Below are positions 1 through 40,750 of a DNA stretch of 64,000 bases, one piece after another. Location: contig JAWNZC010000348.1 in assembly GCA_035771165.1 (NCBI GenBank), positions 682,001-746,000 on the forward strand, in the 5' to 3' direction. Numbering within the stretch: the first letter of the stretch is position 1; each line of letters begins with the position of its first letter. The stretch comes from Paragorgia papillata. Lineage: Eukaryota; Cnidaria; Anthozoa; Scleralcyonacea; Coralliidae. Below the pieces are notes generated by a model. That model saw only the letters and a program-made list of their open reading frames with translations, was not told where the DNA came from and did not search any database. A program made the translations under genes and the position numbers.

Positions 1-2
1 AT

Positions 3-335
3 GACCATAATTCACTTCCTGCCAAACACGCTGACGACAACGGACACACTTTTGACTGTTCACGAACGAAAATACTAGGACAGGCGACTACCAAACATGC
101 GCGCGTATTTAAAGAAGCGTGGCACAGCATAGACAAACGTGCATTAAACCAATACATCGACATACCTACCACCTACCTTCAATTGAAACGTTCGCATAAC
201 AATCCTGATTCACACCGTTCCTTCCGAAGAAATCCACCCGTCGAACACTGGACACTCCACGACCACCATCAGCTATACACAGACCTGGTTAGCAACGCGT
301 CCCATCACAACCAATCAAACACCACCTATTCCTAG
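3..335 (+). pseudogene. Penelope-like retroelement, C-terminal endonuclease fragment
   Basis: An open frame enters from the left edge in frame 3 and stops at 333-335. It encodes a His/Asp-rich stretch around 'GHTFDCSRTKILGQA' followed by 'FKEAWHSIDKRALNQYIDIP'. This pattern (H..GH.FD....ILG....R...EAW.S....N.. IDIP) resembles the region after the GIY-YIG endonuclease in Penelope-like elements of invertebrates. The reverse transcriptase would lie left of the window. The following 130 bp is basic but broken by stops. No second copy is seen here. It could also be a GIY-YIG tail from another element class; the call rests on pattern memory, not on a search. Confidence 0.55.
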
Positions 336-517
336 CATCGCACCAATCAGACGCTCTCGTCGAATACAATTACGTGAGGAACAGCGCGAACATTCTAATA
401 CACCGTTAAACTTTTCTGAAGAAGACTCGAAGAACCCAGTTGAAAGCTCAAAACTTTAATAATATAATCCGGAGAACACTTACCTACTACATTATGCCTG
501 GATTACAAATCTTCAAA

Positions 518-520
<3 letters not shown>

Positions 521-555
<35 letters not shown>
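521..555. repeat. (TA)n microsatellite
   Basis: An uninterrupted run of about 17 TA units. Several element ends elsewhere in the window lie next to similar TA runs. Confidence 0.95.
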
Positions 556-558
<3 letters not shown>

Positions 559-590
559 CTAAATCAATTAAGGTTGTCCTGGCCAAAGCC

Positions 591-714
591 AAAAGGTCAA
601 AGCCAAGCGCGAAAATGCTCGTTAATAGTCCCCAGAGAGGCAAGTTTGGTGTGTGCTTCGCTATTTAAATATAGTAATTCCCATCGTGCTTTTCGCGCTT
701 GGCTTTGACTTTTT
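591..714. repeat. Inverted repeat, probable MITE
   Basis: The left arm (591-618), centred on 'GTCAAAGCCAAGCGCGAAAA', is matched in reverse complement at 686-714 with one or two mismatches, across a 67-bp loop. The foldback form suggests a small non-autonomous DNA transposon. No target-site duplication was identified. Confidence 0.7.
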
Positions 715-908
715 ATATCGAATGCCACCCACACACCTCTTTGCCGTTGGCTCGATTCCAGCCATTGTGAACGCAGGCTCGCGCAATGATAATATTAAGC
801 CTATTTTTGGTGAAACAGTAAAAATAAACTAAAGACAGAGTAAAAAGGAACAACTGAACAACAAAAACGTTCAAACTAATTAACTTATACTAGGACCTGT
901 TCCAATGC

Positions 909-1132
909 CGGATTAAGGTTGCGCGGGGCCCGTAGCAAATGAAAAATGCGGAACCCTATTACCTATATATTACGTATGTCAATGGCATGTCGCCATTTAA
1001 ACTCTTTTTCATTTCATATGAATCATACTGTATATACCGCGGACACGCGGTCCGTCACCAGTGCGGGGGCCCACAAATCGCGGGGCCCGTAGCATTTGCT
1101 ACATCTGCTACTGTACTAATCCGGCACTGACC
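909..1132. repeat. Small element with 'CCGGATTA' inverted ends
   Basis: 'GCCGGATTAAGG' near 908 is mirrored by 'TAATCCGGC' near 1120, and the stretch 'CGCGGGGCCCGTAGCA' occurs twice (around 918 and 1079). The open frame across it has no recognisable domain and is probably fortuitous. Confidence 0.45.
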
Positions 1133-2539
1133 TGTTCATATACTTTCAGAGTTATCTACTGCAGAGAAACATGAAGACAATCATGAAATTTTCTTTTTTT
1201 GTCTTTGTGCTTGTCTTTGTCTTAAAATTTCAACATTTGAACCGGCTTCGGGGACCCAACTCCCGGAACCCTTCTCCAATACTGCTTTTTATTTAGCCCG
1301 ACTGTTGATTCTGTGCTGTTTAAGCTATAAAATGGGGAGTATCCGAGTATGCCTGTAAGATCAAAACTAGTGTAATACTATAGTGTAAGACCCATTGTCA
1401 GCTTACCTTTATGAGTTGTTGAAGATCCCCAGTATGTTTAATAGTTTGATTTAATACATGATTCTCCCCTTCACTCCAGTTTTAGCGCGATGCCGGGCTT
1501 GCCTCCACTGTAGCAACTGTAGTTCGAAAATGTTCGTCTACATCATTAAAATTTTCATTTAAGTAATAATGAAAAAAATACATGTCCACCGCAAAGCATT
1601 GAAACGTAACCATCTCCATTTTTATATTATTTTATGTTAATTCTTTTCTATTCTGTATTAACAATTCAAGTTTCAAGTGCTGGTTACCATATCCTATGGT
1701 TACAAAGGTTCTTTCAAACTGGGTGTATCATATTTATCTCATGCTGGACGTACATTTGTGACAGTGTAAACCAGCTATAAACCTTGGGCCAACTGGAGTA
1801 AACCAATGCGAACCAGGAATTAGAAATTGATCGATCAGTGTTTGTTAATCTATTTTGTATTTCGTGACTTAAATATGATGTTTATAAGTTAATCTTCCCC
1901 AATTTCCCACGCATTCCGACCAATTAAAATTTTTTTGCAAATATTTTATTGAATATTTTACTGGTCTTTGTCAATAGTAGAAGTTGGAGGAAATCGAGAT
2001 TTCCAAATTTCAATGCAACTCTATTTTAGTTTTCATTATTATTTCGACTAAACTTTGGAAGAAGAATGTTTTGCTCGCTGCGGAGTCGTAGAATAGAAAT
2101 GTACTAATTTACATTTCTCGCATTTCTATTCCGTGGCGGTGTCAAACACCCGGGGATGTTTTTCCTGTCGTGGAAAATGTTTTACTATATATCATTCGTA
2201 AACATTAATTTAATTCTATCACTGTGTTTTGCTTGTTTGTGGAGTTTGTTATTTTTTTGTAAGATAATTAACACGGCCATTAGTCCTATATGGCTTGATC
2301 AGTAACTCTTGCCCGCTTATGGACACTTGTCCCCGGTATGTAGTGGGTCCCGGGTCCCTGTGTTAAAATTAATCAAATATATAGCCTGCGGGCAGGCCCT
2401 CCTGCTAATACACAGCTGACCCTTCGATCGTTGAGCCGTTGAGCTAAGAAACGTCGCTATATTTTTTCTTCCTGATAATATTATCTGCTATCTTTTACTA
2501 ACTTTAAACTGACTGCTAAAGGACGTTAATTGTGTTAGA

Positions 2540-22485
<19,946 letters not shown>

Positions 22486-24407
22486 TTTATGGTCGTCGCA
22501 TGCACGTCAAAGGCTTATCGCCTGTTGTTTATATACATTCGTAACTAAATCATGCATTCATGTCGTTTTGCAGGAATTTTACTGCTTATATAGGACAGTT
22601 TTATAATGCAATATGTATTTTACAGGTCAAGTTCATTTTCAATGAGGTCTTTTTTCAGGTTTTCGTGACTATTTTATTTTACATCAATCCACAAACGATA
22701 AAAAAGACAGTTGAAAGTTGGAGTATATTTGACCTATGCATCATTTTCAAACACTTTACCGACGGCCATTTTGGGGAATACATGTAGAACTAATTCCCAC
22801 ATAACCGCTATTCATTCATTGTTTTAGAATACCATTATGGCCGCCGTGCCATAAAAAGACAACGATGTATATAGAGGATGTAGTATAGTTAGGTTAAATG
22901 ACTTACATGTAAATCAGCGAACTCAATTTTTATAACTGGGACACTAACTCCAGTCCAGATAAAAAAGCGAAATAGTCGCTGTTTTACATCGGTTTCAGTC
23001 CCCCAACAATCTCTTTGGTCTTCGGTCTGCGCGGTCGATGTAGCGGACAGCGTAGAGGACTGAATCCGACCGACGTGAATCAGGAAAATCCAAAGCTTCA
23101 CTTTTGAAGCCTCGTAATGACAGAAGTTCAATAGTGTTCCAGTTATGTGCAGAATGGGTTCACTAGGTTAAATTAGTTTCGGGGTAAAAAAGTGAATTCT
23201 TTATACTGGCATAGTACAGCTGATGCATTCTGTAGTGATGATGTAGTACAGGGATATTTGTACGAGTTCCAGTAACTGCGTTTTTGTTGCCTCCGTGCAG
23301 GTGTCGCTAGGATGAGTGCCCCCCCAGTTGGTTTTTAGTGACTTATATATCAAGATTATACATTTAGAAATGTGTTGAGTAGGATTAGGGTAATGGTCGC
23401 TCATCCCTGGTCATTCATTTCCGGTCATTCATTCCGGGTCATTCATCCCAAGCGATAACTGAGTGTGACTGATCTCTATAATATAGGGATAGTTCACACC
23501 CAGTTATCGCTTGGGATGAATGACCGGGGATGAATGACCGGGGATGAATGACCGGGAATGAATGACCAGGGATGATCTGACTGGGTGTTACTCCTCTCCG
23601 ACACAGGTAACGGAGATCGGCTCTTGTTTGTTCAGTACAGATTGCTGAATAGAAAGTGTGTTTACGATATTTTTCCATATAAGTACGTACTTATGTGCAT
23701 GTACAAGCGACAAGGAACCATCGGCTCTGATTGGCTTAAATTTCATGTGCATTCTCTCGGAAGTCCACGTTTTTCTGACTCGACATTCTGGTTTCGACCA
23801 GAACCGATGGCTCCTTGTCGCTGGACAAAAGGACCGCAAGCTCTAGGTACTAGAATGTTGTGGGGACTTGCATAAGCTTCTGAATCTCAACTGATAAATA
23901 TCGCTTCTCAAAAAAATTGTTTCTCCCGAAAGTTATATGGCGAAAACCGGGATCCCTGTAATGGGTGGGGACGGGACAAAAAAAGTCCCAGCCAACAGTT
24001 TCTGCATATTTGCGTAATTTGCCGTCCTGCCTTCCATGTAAACAGCCCTTTGCATGTAATAGTGAGTAAGTAAATAGTCGAGCTGAATTATGAAAAAGCA
24101 GAGAAAACTTGCACAAGATATGATTCCAAGAAGGGAAAAAAGATATTATTAATTACACTCTATGTAGTTAATGTTACTGTGGTTGAACCTCACTGGTGGT
24201 TGAACTAAATTTACAAATCAATTAAATATGCGAAAAAAGAAGTAATATGTTTATAAAATATACGAGGGGAAAATGTTCAAAAGCTATAAATTAGTTGCTA
24301 TGAAGGATTAGTTCACAAATGCTGTTGTTGTATAGAACAGACCATTATTGCACGAGCCTTGACAAAAAAACTGCCATGGTGAATTATACTGTATAGACAG
24401 GAAAACT
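22486..24407. other. Intergenic, no gene recognised
   Basis: Between the ceramide synthase stop and the calmodulin-like last exon on the other strand (convergent genes). It contains hairpins at 23410-23575 (units of 'GGGATGAATGACC', with 'CCAGTTATCGCTTGGGATGA' mirrored) and at 23708-23822 ('GCGACAAGGAACCATCGG' mirrored by 'CCGATGGCTCCTTGTCGC'). ORFs of 60-100 codons here have no recognisable domains. Confidence 0.5.
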
Positions 24408-32517
<8,110 letters not shown>

Positions 32518-33681
32518 TTTCTGTTTCTTATTCCACTGATTTGGGTTTATACCACACTTCGTCTTCTCAACGAAAATGCTTTAGAAATTTTCTTCTCGTC
32601 CGCTTCTTCCATGCGAAGGGCGTGGTTATTTCGTGGCAATGCCACCAGCAGTCGGCAACAACAGACCGCGGCCAAAATCAAAACCATCTTTTTAACAAAC
32701 CCTGCACTCTAAAATTAGCCTGTTAACCCTAAAGAAACCTCAGTTTTATAAATTTCCCAAAAATCTTCATTCATTTGGCCAAATGGCTTCCGAATTTGCT
32801 CCGGCTCATGTCACCGTGCGTCAAGCTGCACCTGTTATTCATCGCGGCACATCAACAATAATAACTGGTAAATTTTTCAACAAAAAAAAGAAATATACCT
32901 TTCAACAACCCCTTGCCAACATAAGACTGTATACTAAACACACCAAAGTAAAGTAATTTTTTTAATAACTTCATGATTATTCTACTTCACATACTGCATG
33001 CAACACAATCAGACGCGATTGTGACAATAAAACGCGAGTAGTCTTGATACTAAACAGGTTTCTTTAAAAACCGGTCAAGTTTCCTATTATGAACTAAGGT
33101 GACCACAACACTTGTGGATATGTCTAAAAATAAAGTAAAAAGAACCAAATATCCGATGACTTTGAGTTTGGGTCGGACAAAATATCGGATAATGTCGGGT
33201 GACTTTGAGTTCAGTTTGGCTCAGAAAAAAGTAGGAGCAAAAATTAATATCATCACAATTGGTGGGTTGCAATAAATCCCCTGAGATTTAGAGGACAAAG
33301 AAACAACGGCCATGTTGGGAAAAATACATTCGTGTAAAAAGTACAAAGACCTACTAATTTATACACCATATAAATAGGTCAGCTCGCGTCTTATGTAAGC
33401 CGCTGCTAATTTCGCAATTTCACTTGGGTCAGACAGAATGTCCGGCGGTTCCTTCCCAACAGTACGTCGGACAATTTCACGACCATTCGTAAAAAATGTC
33501 CATGGCCAACAGATATTTTAAGGCCTGCGGCAGGCAGTATTTCACGATAAAAAAAAAGAAACTGAAAGTCTTGCACGAAGAGCAACAGAAAACCTGCGTA
33601 AAAATAATGGATATAATGGAATTTAATGAATTAGATGTAGGAAAGAGTTCATGTTTCCTGTTTACTTGTGCCGTTGTTGAC

Positions 33682-36600
33682 TTAATGAAGATACTTTGCT
33701 TGCCTCTGGACGAGGGAAATAAAATCCCGCAAGTAATGGATTGGCACATTCGATGGCACATGCAGTGTGATGAATGATTTATGTTGCCATGGAGGCATCA
33801 GAACTCCAAGTTTCAAGGATCTTTGATTGAACTCACTGTAGACCATTGGCATCATTGACCAGCCTTTCAAACACTGAAGAAAAAAGATTATAGATAAGGA
33901 TAGACTTGTTATACATGTCATCGAAGGCCAAAGAGATCGTAGCCCGGGCTAGGGGTCACGAACTGTTGGTGAAAGATATTTGCAGAGTTTCTTGACTGCC
34001 TGCTGTACGGAACTTGATAAGCAATAACCAGGGGCGGGTTGATTACAAATATTTTGTAATTCGCTACAATTACAGCTACATTGTAGGCTCAGATTCCAGC
34101 CGTTGGGTCTCGGTGCGCCCGCGATCCCTCGCCCTACAATTACAGCTAGAGCTGCGGGCGTTTTGCTCCCTCGGTCAGTTGCAGTCATATTATATATTTA
34201 TGTTTTCTTACTCACCCCACAGCAGCCAAGACACCCCCAACATGGCGGCTGTGCTCCATGAACTGATATGGAGCCGGAGATACCAGTGCGTCCCGCCATT
34301 TCAATACTGTGAAATAACTCAAGTGAGATAGGAAAGTAGTATGTACTATCTTTACAAGACATCTCCATTGTGTAGCCACCAGGCAGCTTCTTTGGATCAC
34401 CAAATGATGTCATTGAAGATGCTGAAACGAAAAAGTTTATCATTTATCAAGGCTGTGATATGTTTGGTGATGTGTTTCGTCACGTGTTCCATGCTATGCT
34501 TGGGAATATAGTACATGCATGGTCATCATGCATTCCGTTATATGTTCCATGCTATGTTTTGCCATATAGTTCATTACATGTTCATGAGTGTTCATCATGT
34601 GTTTTTTCGAATGCTCCATGCTATGCCATGTGTTCCGTCCCATTTCCCATGTTTCTCGCAATCTCAATACTCGATACATTATAACTTGCTAATAAACTGA
34701 CCGCGTATTCTATTCTATTCTATTCTGTTTTACTCCATTCCATTCTATTCCATTTTACTCCATTCCATTCTATTCCATTTTATTTTATCTTGGGGCCCCG
34801 AAGCACTTGTCTTTACGTTACGTTCGCACCCTTCGCATCCTTTTCACCCATTCTTAAATATTAATTTCGTTTTGTGTTATATAATATAGTTTGTTGTAAG
34901 CTGTTGTAATTGTCGTGATGTCCCAACCTTAATATCATGTAAAAATTATAACGTAAAAATCCTTCACCATCTGATCCTTATTATGGTTTAAAAATCTTTT
35001 TTACAAAATCCATACTCAGAGCTAGAGACACTGCAATACCTGTCACTAAATATTAAGCAGTACCTCCACTCTTTTCTTCCTTCATGCACTTACTTTGAAA
35101 ATACTGTGATGACAGTAATAGTAGTCTGCGATCTGTAAGCAGTGCAATTCCTCCCACTCTAGTCTCTCTTACTGTGCCAAGTTCATCCGCAATGGACCAT
35201 GAATCATATTGCAAGTGAGGCTCCATGCTAAGTATTTGTTCACCTTCATGAGTTAGGCCTCTTAATAGCTCACTGTAAGACATGTTACCCTGTATAAGAA
35301 ATACAGATCAAATTACCAAACTGCTGAAAACCAGAGGCAGCGCAGGGTTACGGTTCCACTTTTTTTTAGCAGGCCGGTGTCTGAGAAGGGATGCACAGAT
35401 ATGAGTTGGGTATAAACAAAAGTGGAACCCAAACCACGCGTGGCAAGGTTTTATAATTTAACGATCAGCTCACACGTTTTTAGACACTATTATTATTTAT
35501 TAATAATTAAACCACAAAAAATGAAGACACCTCGGAAAGGATTACCTATAGATACAAGTAACAATTTCACTAACAAGTGTAACGTGTCCCTCAACTCTCG
35601 TTCAAACAGTTGGAAGAGGAAAAAGAATATGTCGCTGTGCACCGCTTGTGAACACAGTGCAGTAAGTAAGGGTAAATACCATTGAACTAAAAATAACTGG
35701 AACGCTACGTTCAGTAAACTGCGCATACAAATCTTGAAGCCAAAATTTGACTCCCATGAAGCCAGTTTTGACTCCCAGACACGCACTTCCACGCGTGTTT
35801 CTACGTGTTTTTGTTTTGGCCGTGTTTGTTTTTTTCGTGGAAAGGCTGGGTACGACTTGCATAATTTGGCTTCAAACTTCCGGTTGAACGTAGCATTCCA
35901 GTTATTTTTAGTTCAATGGTAAATACCTATTTTTAGGAAAGCACATTTTTTGGTACCCGGGCCTACCCGTGGTGCCGCCACTGCTGAAAATTGTAAGATT
36001 GACCTATCTCACTTGTTGTATATGCAGCAAGAGGTATTTAACTTTCACTCTGAGGTGGGTATATTTTACTACCGAAAATAGATTTCACTACCGAAAATAG
36101 ATTTCACTACCGAAAATAGATTTCACTACCGAAAACATATTTCACTGCAGAGAACATATTTTACTACCGAAACCATATTTCACTGCCGAAACCATGAGCT
36201 ATTTGCCTGCACAGAAAAACCATTTGGTATTTCTTTTATAAAATAATGACAAGGTTAACTAATTTGTTCAAAATGGATGAAGTAAAATCAGAGCTTGTGT
36301 AATATATATGACTATAAATGACTTGTATTATAAAATAAAACATACTGTATGGGTGATAATTACGCATATTTTGTGATTTTGAAGGTCTCATATCATACAC
36401 CAAAAAGCAATTGGGCATGACAGGTAGGTATTATCTAGTGGTGTGCTGGCCTTTGTTTGTCAGGGGAGGCCAACAGTGAATTTGGTGCCCCCCCCCCCAC
36501 CCCATGGTTCAGCGGTGGTGCCAGGAATTCCCAACACAGGGGCTAAGTAAGGTCTCCGATATGTGGGCTAGTAGGGGGGCTAGTAGGGGGGACTGGGAGG

Positions 36601-39600
36601 AAAAAAATTCAAAATTTGAACGTCTAAAATAGCTTTTTCCAGTCTTTTCAGCGTGAAATTATCGCAATAACCGACAAACTACATAATCTATTTTCAAGCT
36701 ATCAATAGACGAAAAATCTGTTGAACACCTAGTGCATGGACAGGTCATTAACTTTTGACATTTTCGTTCAATTTTGCAGACAGAAAATGGAATTTTGTCA
36801 GGCACTGAAATCTCAATAAAAGACAGTGCATTGTCTCCAAGCTGACAAGCTTCTCCACAATCTCAAACTCTTGTTTCTCTTTTTGGCTTATCAGATTCTG
36901 ACCAAATTCTGGCTAATGTTTTTATGTCCTTTGGCCGGCAATTTTGGCACCCCCTTTAAGCTTTAGCGCCCCCTAAAAAATCTTCACTGGGGGGAGCCAT
37001 GGCCCCCCAGCCCCCCCTGCCAGCACGCCACTGTACGTATCACCCCAGAATAGACAAAATTTAATGTAAAGAAGCTAATAATTAAAGCACTTACTTTTAA
37101 TGATACATATTTTCCTTGAACGCTATTAACTAGCTGTTGACCAGCTAAATTCATTGATGCAGTGATGGTAGAGCCAGACATATGTGTAGTATTTAAACTG
37201 TGGTAAAGTGCTTGTGATGGTGGGTCAAGATTTGCCACTTGAAAAGACATTGGCTGAAGTGTAGTAGCTAAGAATAACAGAATTAACATATGAAAACAAT
37301 TTGGTCATGTACACATGTATAGGTTATTTTGAGGCCACAAGGGGATATGTGATTTATTCACTGAGGGCAAAGGCAGCCCGAGGTGAATAAAATACATATC
37401 CCCAACTAGTTTAATTTTCACATGGGCAAGGTTGACAGGAGTCACAATAGAAAAGACATATTGAGGGGAATATTAGAGGGGAATATTAATCTGTTGTTTT
37501 GCCATTGTTATCAGGGGCTATTGAATATATTCCCTGAAAAGAACAAAGGAAACCGAGGCATGTGAAAATGAAGCACAGATATTAGATATTGCTCTTACAT
37601 GCATGAATTTGACTTGGAAGAATCAGGTTGCAGTCATGGGCACTGCAAAGATTTTTTTCTTTTTTTTGGTAGGGTAAGGGGGATGGACAACATAGGTTAA
37701 GTTATTAAAAAGTGACGGCACATTTGTAGGGGGTCTGTCCCTAGGGGTATGCTACCCTGCAAGTCAGGGTCCCTTTCCAACCTATGCAGATTTTGGGGGA
37801 AAGTGGGCTCTGCCAACAATTCACAAACTTCACCCCAAGTTTGGGGTGAGTCAGTCAGGTTTTGAACTGGTTAAACAAGTTCTAATTTATGAACCCACAA
37901 GCAAGAAAATAGCAAGTAACACGTTAGAGCCTGGGCTCAAAAACCTGACTGACTTGCCCCAAACTTAGGGCAAAGATTGAGTTTGCAATTGGCAGAGCCC
38001 ACTTCCCCCCAAAAGCCTGCGTAGACTGGAAAGGGGCTCTGACTTGCAGGGTAGGGGTATGTCCTCCCTGATCTTAGAAAATTTTAAATTTTAGGTCTCT
38101 GAAACAGAATTTCCTGCATTTTGAGGGAACTTACGAGAAAAATATACAGGTCTAATAAATCACATTTTTAACAGTGTGACGTCAAGGGTGTAAATGTAGT
38201 GTTTGCACACCAATGTTCATGCCTGCGCTTTCTGGGCAGCAAAAACTACTGTGGAATCCCAAAAGTAGTGGCCCTTACTTTCAGTTTTATGCAACTTTCG
38301 GGTGGTAAAATATGTTAACATACTGTGGAATAAGTATAAATATAAAGGTATTTGCTGTATTACATAAAACAAATGCATGACATCCTCTTAATATGAACAT
38401 GAAATAAAGTTTTTGGTTTGACGTTTCCTTCTTCTTTCAAGCCATTTTATCATCATCAATCATCATCTGTATCACGCAGAAGCACACTCTTTTCAAAAGA
38501 GTCACTACCTTGCAAGTAGACTTTCCCAAAGTCCTTTTTTTTTGTCAACTTCGTCGCTCATTCTCGCAGCTTTGTCGCTCATTCACGCCTTCTCGCTTCG
38601 GTTTGTTGACTGTGTCTTGAATCAAAACAACAAAGCAGTCGACTTGTGGCAAGTCTGGGGGGCACTACTTTCAGGGGGGCTGCTACTTTCAGAAATTTTT
38701 AAAAACATCTCAAATTTACCACTTACTTTCGGGATTCTGTCGGTATATTAAACCGTTTCATGAAAATTGAAGTGTTTGTATTGGATTGCAGAGTAGTATA
38801 GTGTAACTATATTAATCTCCACTGTGAAATAAAAGTAGCGTGCTGCGTAGGCAGTGTAGAAACAACAATCGAAATATAGTAAGCTTAACTTAGGTTAGAT
38901 ATACCGCCGAAACAGAGAACGTAGGAATCTATTAAACGTTTCGAGCGAAGGCCCTTCTAGACTTGGTCCAAGTCTGTCTCTCGAGGGGATCCGGTGATCC
39001 GGTGATCCACTGATCCGGTGATCCAAACCGTGATCCCGCCAATAAGCGAGCGATCAGGAATTTGCAAAGGCTAGTTTCCATTCCAGAGATTTTCTTCGCA
39101 AGACAAGAACGGACAGGAAAGTTTGCTTTGGTATTAAAATATAAAGCATTCACTACCAAAATCAGTAGAGTGCTCGTCGGGCCCAATATATTAGCAGCTA
39201 TTGTATTTGGAGTATGTTTTCCTCCAACATGGCCGCCGTTTCTTTGTCTTCCAAATCTCAAGAGATTGATTGCAAACCATCAATTGAGGTTGTGACTTGA
39301 ATCTTGGTTTGAAAATGTCTGTATTGTAGACGCGTCGTTATTTTGGGCCCGACGAGCGGTCTCCTACTTTTGGTAGTAGTTCCGACAACCAGCCAAGAGC
39401 TCGCATAACGTGCAAGAAAAAACCCTTTCCTGTCCATTCCCGTGTACGGGGCAATTGAGCAAAAAATGTTCCTGTTCAACTGTTAACAACCTTAAAACGT
39501 TTAAATTATTTCATTAAATGCTCAAATCACTTTCTTTATACTAAATATTCTGTGTTCTGCTGATTATATAGTCACACTCGTGTTGCTATTTAAATAATCA

Positions 39601-39762
39601 CTTCCAAGAACGATTTTCAGATCAAGCATCACGATCGGATGGACAGAAGTTGAGGATAAAGTATCTCTGACACATACCTTGAGTCATTCTGATATTTTCT
39701 GTCTGTTCCTCAGTTATTAGTGTTCTGTAAGGTTCACTTCTTGTACTAATAGTCTCCACCAT
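33682..39762 (-). CDS. Unrecognised 283-aa protein, five exons, possible PH/GRAM-like core
   Basis: Exons: 39678-39762 (start ATG 39760-39762), 37095-37267, 35094-35289, 34216-34421, 33682-33873. All junctions are GT/AG and in phase, and the codon sum is exactly 284 with the stop, which strongly supports the model. Residues 87-151 contain 'GGIALLTDRRLLLLSSQYFQ', a pattern of two hydrophobic strands around 'TDRRLLLL' as in GRAM or bacterial-type PH folds. Exon 4 has 'GDPKKLPGGYTMEM', then a cysteine cluster 'PPCWGCLGCCG' (around residues 210-220). The last exon has 'LKLGVLMPPWQHKSFITLHV'. There is no signal peptide and no clear membrane span. The Cys cluster could be palmitoylated or bind metal; that is speculation. 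I do not know a named family for it. Confidence 0.8.
34690..34795. repeat. 'ATTCT/ATTCC' pentamer-rich tract
   Basis: Irregular repetition of TATTC and CCATT units over about 100 bp, in an intron of the 283-aa gene. Simple-sequence DNA. Confidence 0.7.
35671..35927. mobile_element. 257-bp MITE 'GGTAAATACCATTGAAC'
   Basis: 'GGTAAATACCATTGAACTAA' (35671) continues through 'AACTGGAACGCTACGTTCA' and is mirrored with three differences ending at 35927. Terminal symmetry is about 43 bp. No coding capacity. It is within an intron. Confidence 0.8.
36060..36195. repeat. Minisatellite, unit 'ATTTCACTACCGAAAATAG'
   Basis: About seven head-to-tail 19-bp units, degenerating towards the right (CTGCAGAGAACAT, CTGCCGAAACCAT). 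Intronic. Confidence 0.85.
36436..37034. mobile_element. hAT-like MITE 'TAGTGGTGTGCTGGC' / 'GCCAGCACGCCACTG'
   Basis: The inverted ends belong to the CAGTGGCG group of hAT termini, and GC-rich subterminal blocks are present on both sides ('GTGCCCCCCCCCC', 'GGCCCCCCAGCCCCCC'). The flanks do not give a clear 8-bp duplication. It ends about 60 bp from exon 2 of the 283-aa gene. Confidence 0.65.
37753..38053. mobile_element. 301-bp MITE 'TACCCTGCAAGTCAG', 9-bp TSD
   Basis: The ends 'TACCCTGCAAGTCAGGGTCC' and the complement ending 'CTTGCAGGGTA' have over 60 bp of symmetry ('AGTGGGCTCTGCCAA'). The flanks GGGGTATGC (37744-37752) and GGGGTATGT (38054-38062) match at 8 of 9 bases. Both the ends and the TSD length resemble the 6343-9102 element, so a Mutator-type family is likely. 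Confidence 0.8.
38830..38960. repeat. Partial copy of the 'GAAGGGCCTTCGCTCGAAACG' foldback
   Basis: 'CGTGCTGCGTAGGCAGTGT' then 'ACAACAATCGAAATATAGTAAG', 'GCCGAAACAGAGAACGTAGG' and 'CGTTTCGAGCGAAGGCCCTTC' match one half of the complete foldback at 63100-63290. A short run of 'GGTGATCC' units follows at 38993-39022. Confidence 0.75.
39096..39445. repeat. Inverted repeat around 'GCTCGTCGGGCCCAA'
   Basis: 'GTGCTCGTCGGGCCCAATAT' (about 39171) mirrors 'TTGGGCCCGACGAGCGG' (about 39341). 'CAAGACAAGAACGGACAGGAAAG' mirrors the 'CTTTCCTGTCC' stretch near 39425. Probably an eroded MITE upstream of the start exon of the 283-aa gene. Confidence 0.6.
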
Positions 39763-40309
39763 TTACAGTGTATACTTTACAAATAATGGAAGCGCAACGA
39801 TGTGGACCTCTGGATGTGGGCAGTCCAAGTCACTTTCACTTTCACCTTTTCAAGTTCCTTATATGGAAGTGTAATTTAATATAATTGTTTGTGCTGTATA
39901 AAATTCCTATAAATTTAAATAACCTCACTGCAGGTAGCCTGCGTGCCCAACGTCACACGAGGTTTACATTTGTTACTGTTGTATTTGTCATATAAACTTG
40001 GAAAATGTTCCTGTATTTTAACTTATAGCTCTGTAAATCATTAAAATAAACTTACTTTTGACGGTTCATCTCTCATGTTATCAACCTTCAGATGAAACTT
40101 GTAGTGACAATAGTTTTCGAACACCCTTACCACTGCAGTGCACTTACCAGAGCTCCAGCTTTGAGAGATCCATAAACAATTGACGTGCCAATCAACTCTT
40201 CTGAATGGAGGACTCTGACTTTAACTGCTGACACATCAGCCAATCATCAGCAATATTTTATATTCACAGAAACCCAGAATGATGTGGTCGTTGTTCTTGT
40301 TCCATTGCA

Positions 40310-40411
40310 ATTACTAACTAACGAACAAATGAACTAACTAACTACAGTAACTAACTAATTAATTAATTAACTAACTAAGTAACTAACTAACTAACTAAAA
40401 CTAACTAAAAC

Positions 40412-40458
<47 letters not shown>

Positions 40459-40616
40459 AACTAACTTCAACTAAGTAACTAATTAAATAACTAAGACACC
40501 CAGAATCATGTGGTCTTTGTTCTTGTTCCATTGCAATTACTAATTAATGAACTAACAAATTAACTAACTAACTAACTTAAACTAACTAAAATTAACTTAG
40601 ACTAATTAACTAACTT

Positions 40617-40667
<51 letters not shown>

Positions 40668-40750
40668 AACTAACTTATTAAACTAACTTAAATTAGCTAA
40701 CTTAAACTAGCTAACTAACTATTAACCTATTAACTAACTAATTAAAATTG
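40310..40750. repeat. (CTAA)n tetranucleotide repeat with duplicated flank
   Basis: Dense CTAA/AACT units. The lead-in 'GTTCTTGTTCCATTGCAATT' occurs at both about 40288 and 40516, so a block of about 230 bp was duplicated in tandem. Confidence 0.88.

Larger units (their letters stand above)
336..2539. other. 5' flank of ceramide synthase gene, no gene seen
   Basis: No coding exon is recognised. The stretch holds a (TA)n run at 521-555, an imperfect inverted repeat (arms 591-618 and 686-714) and a small inverted element near 909-1132. The promoter of the downstream gene must lie in this area, but I see no distinctive core-promoter signal. Confidence 0.5.

Noticed and set aside
33496..33777. 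93-codon plus-strand frame
   Set aside because: It overlaps in antisense the well-supported last exon of the 283-aa gene and has no recognisable domain.
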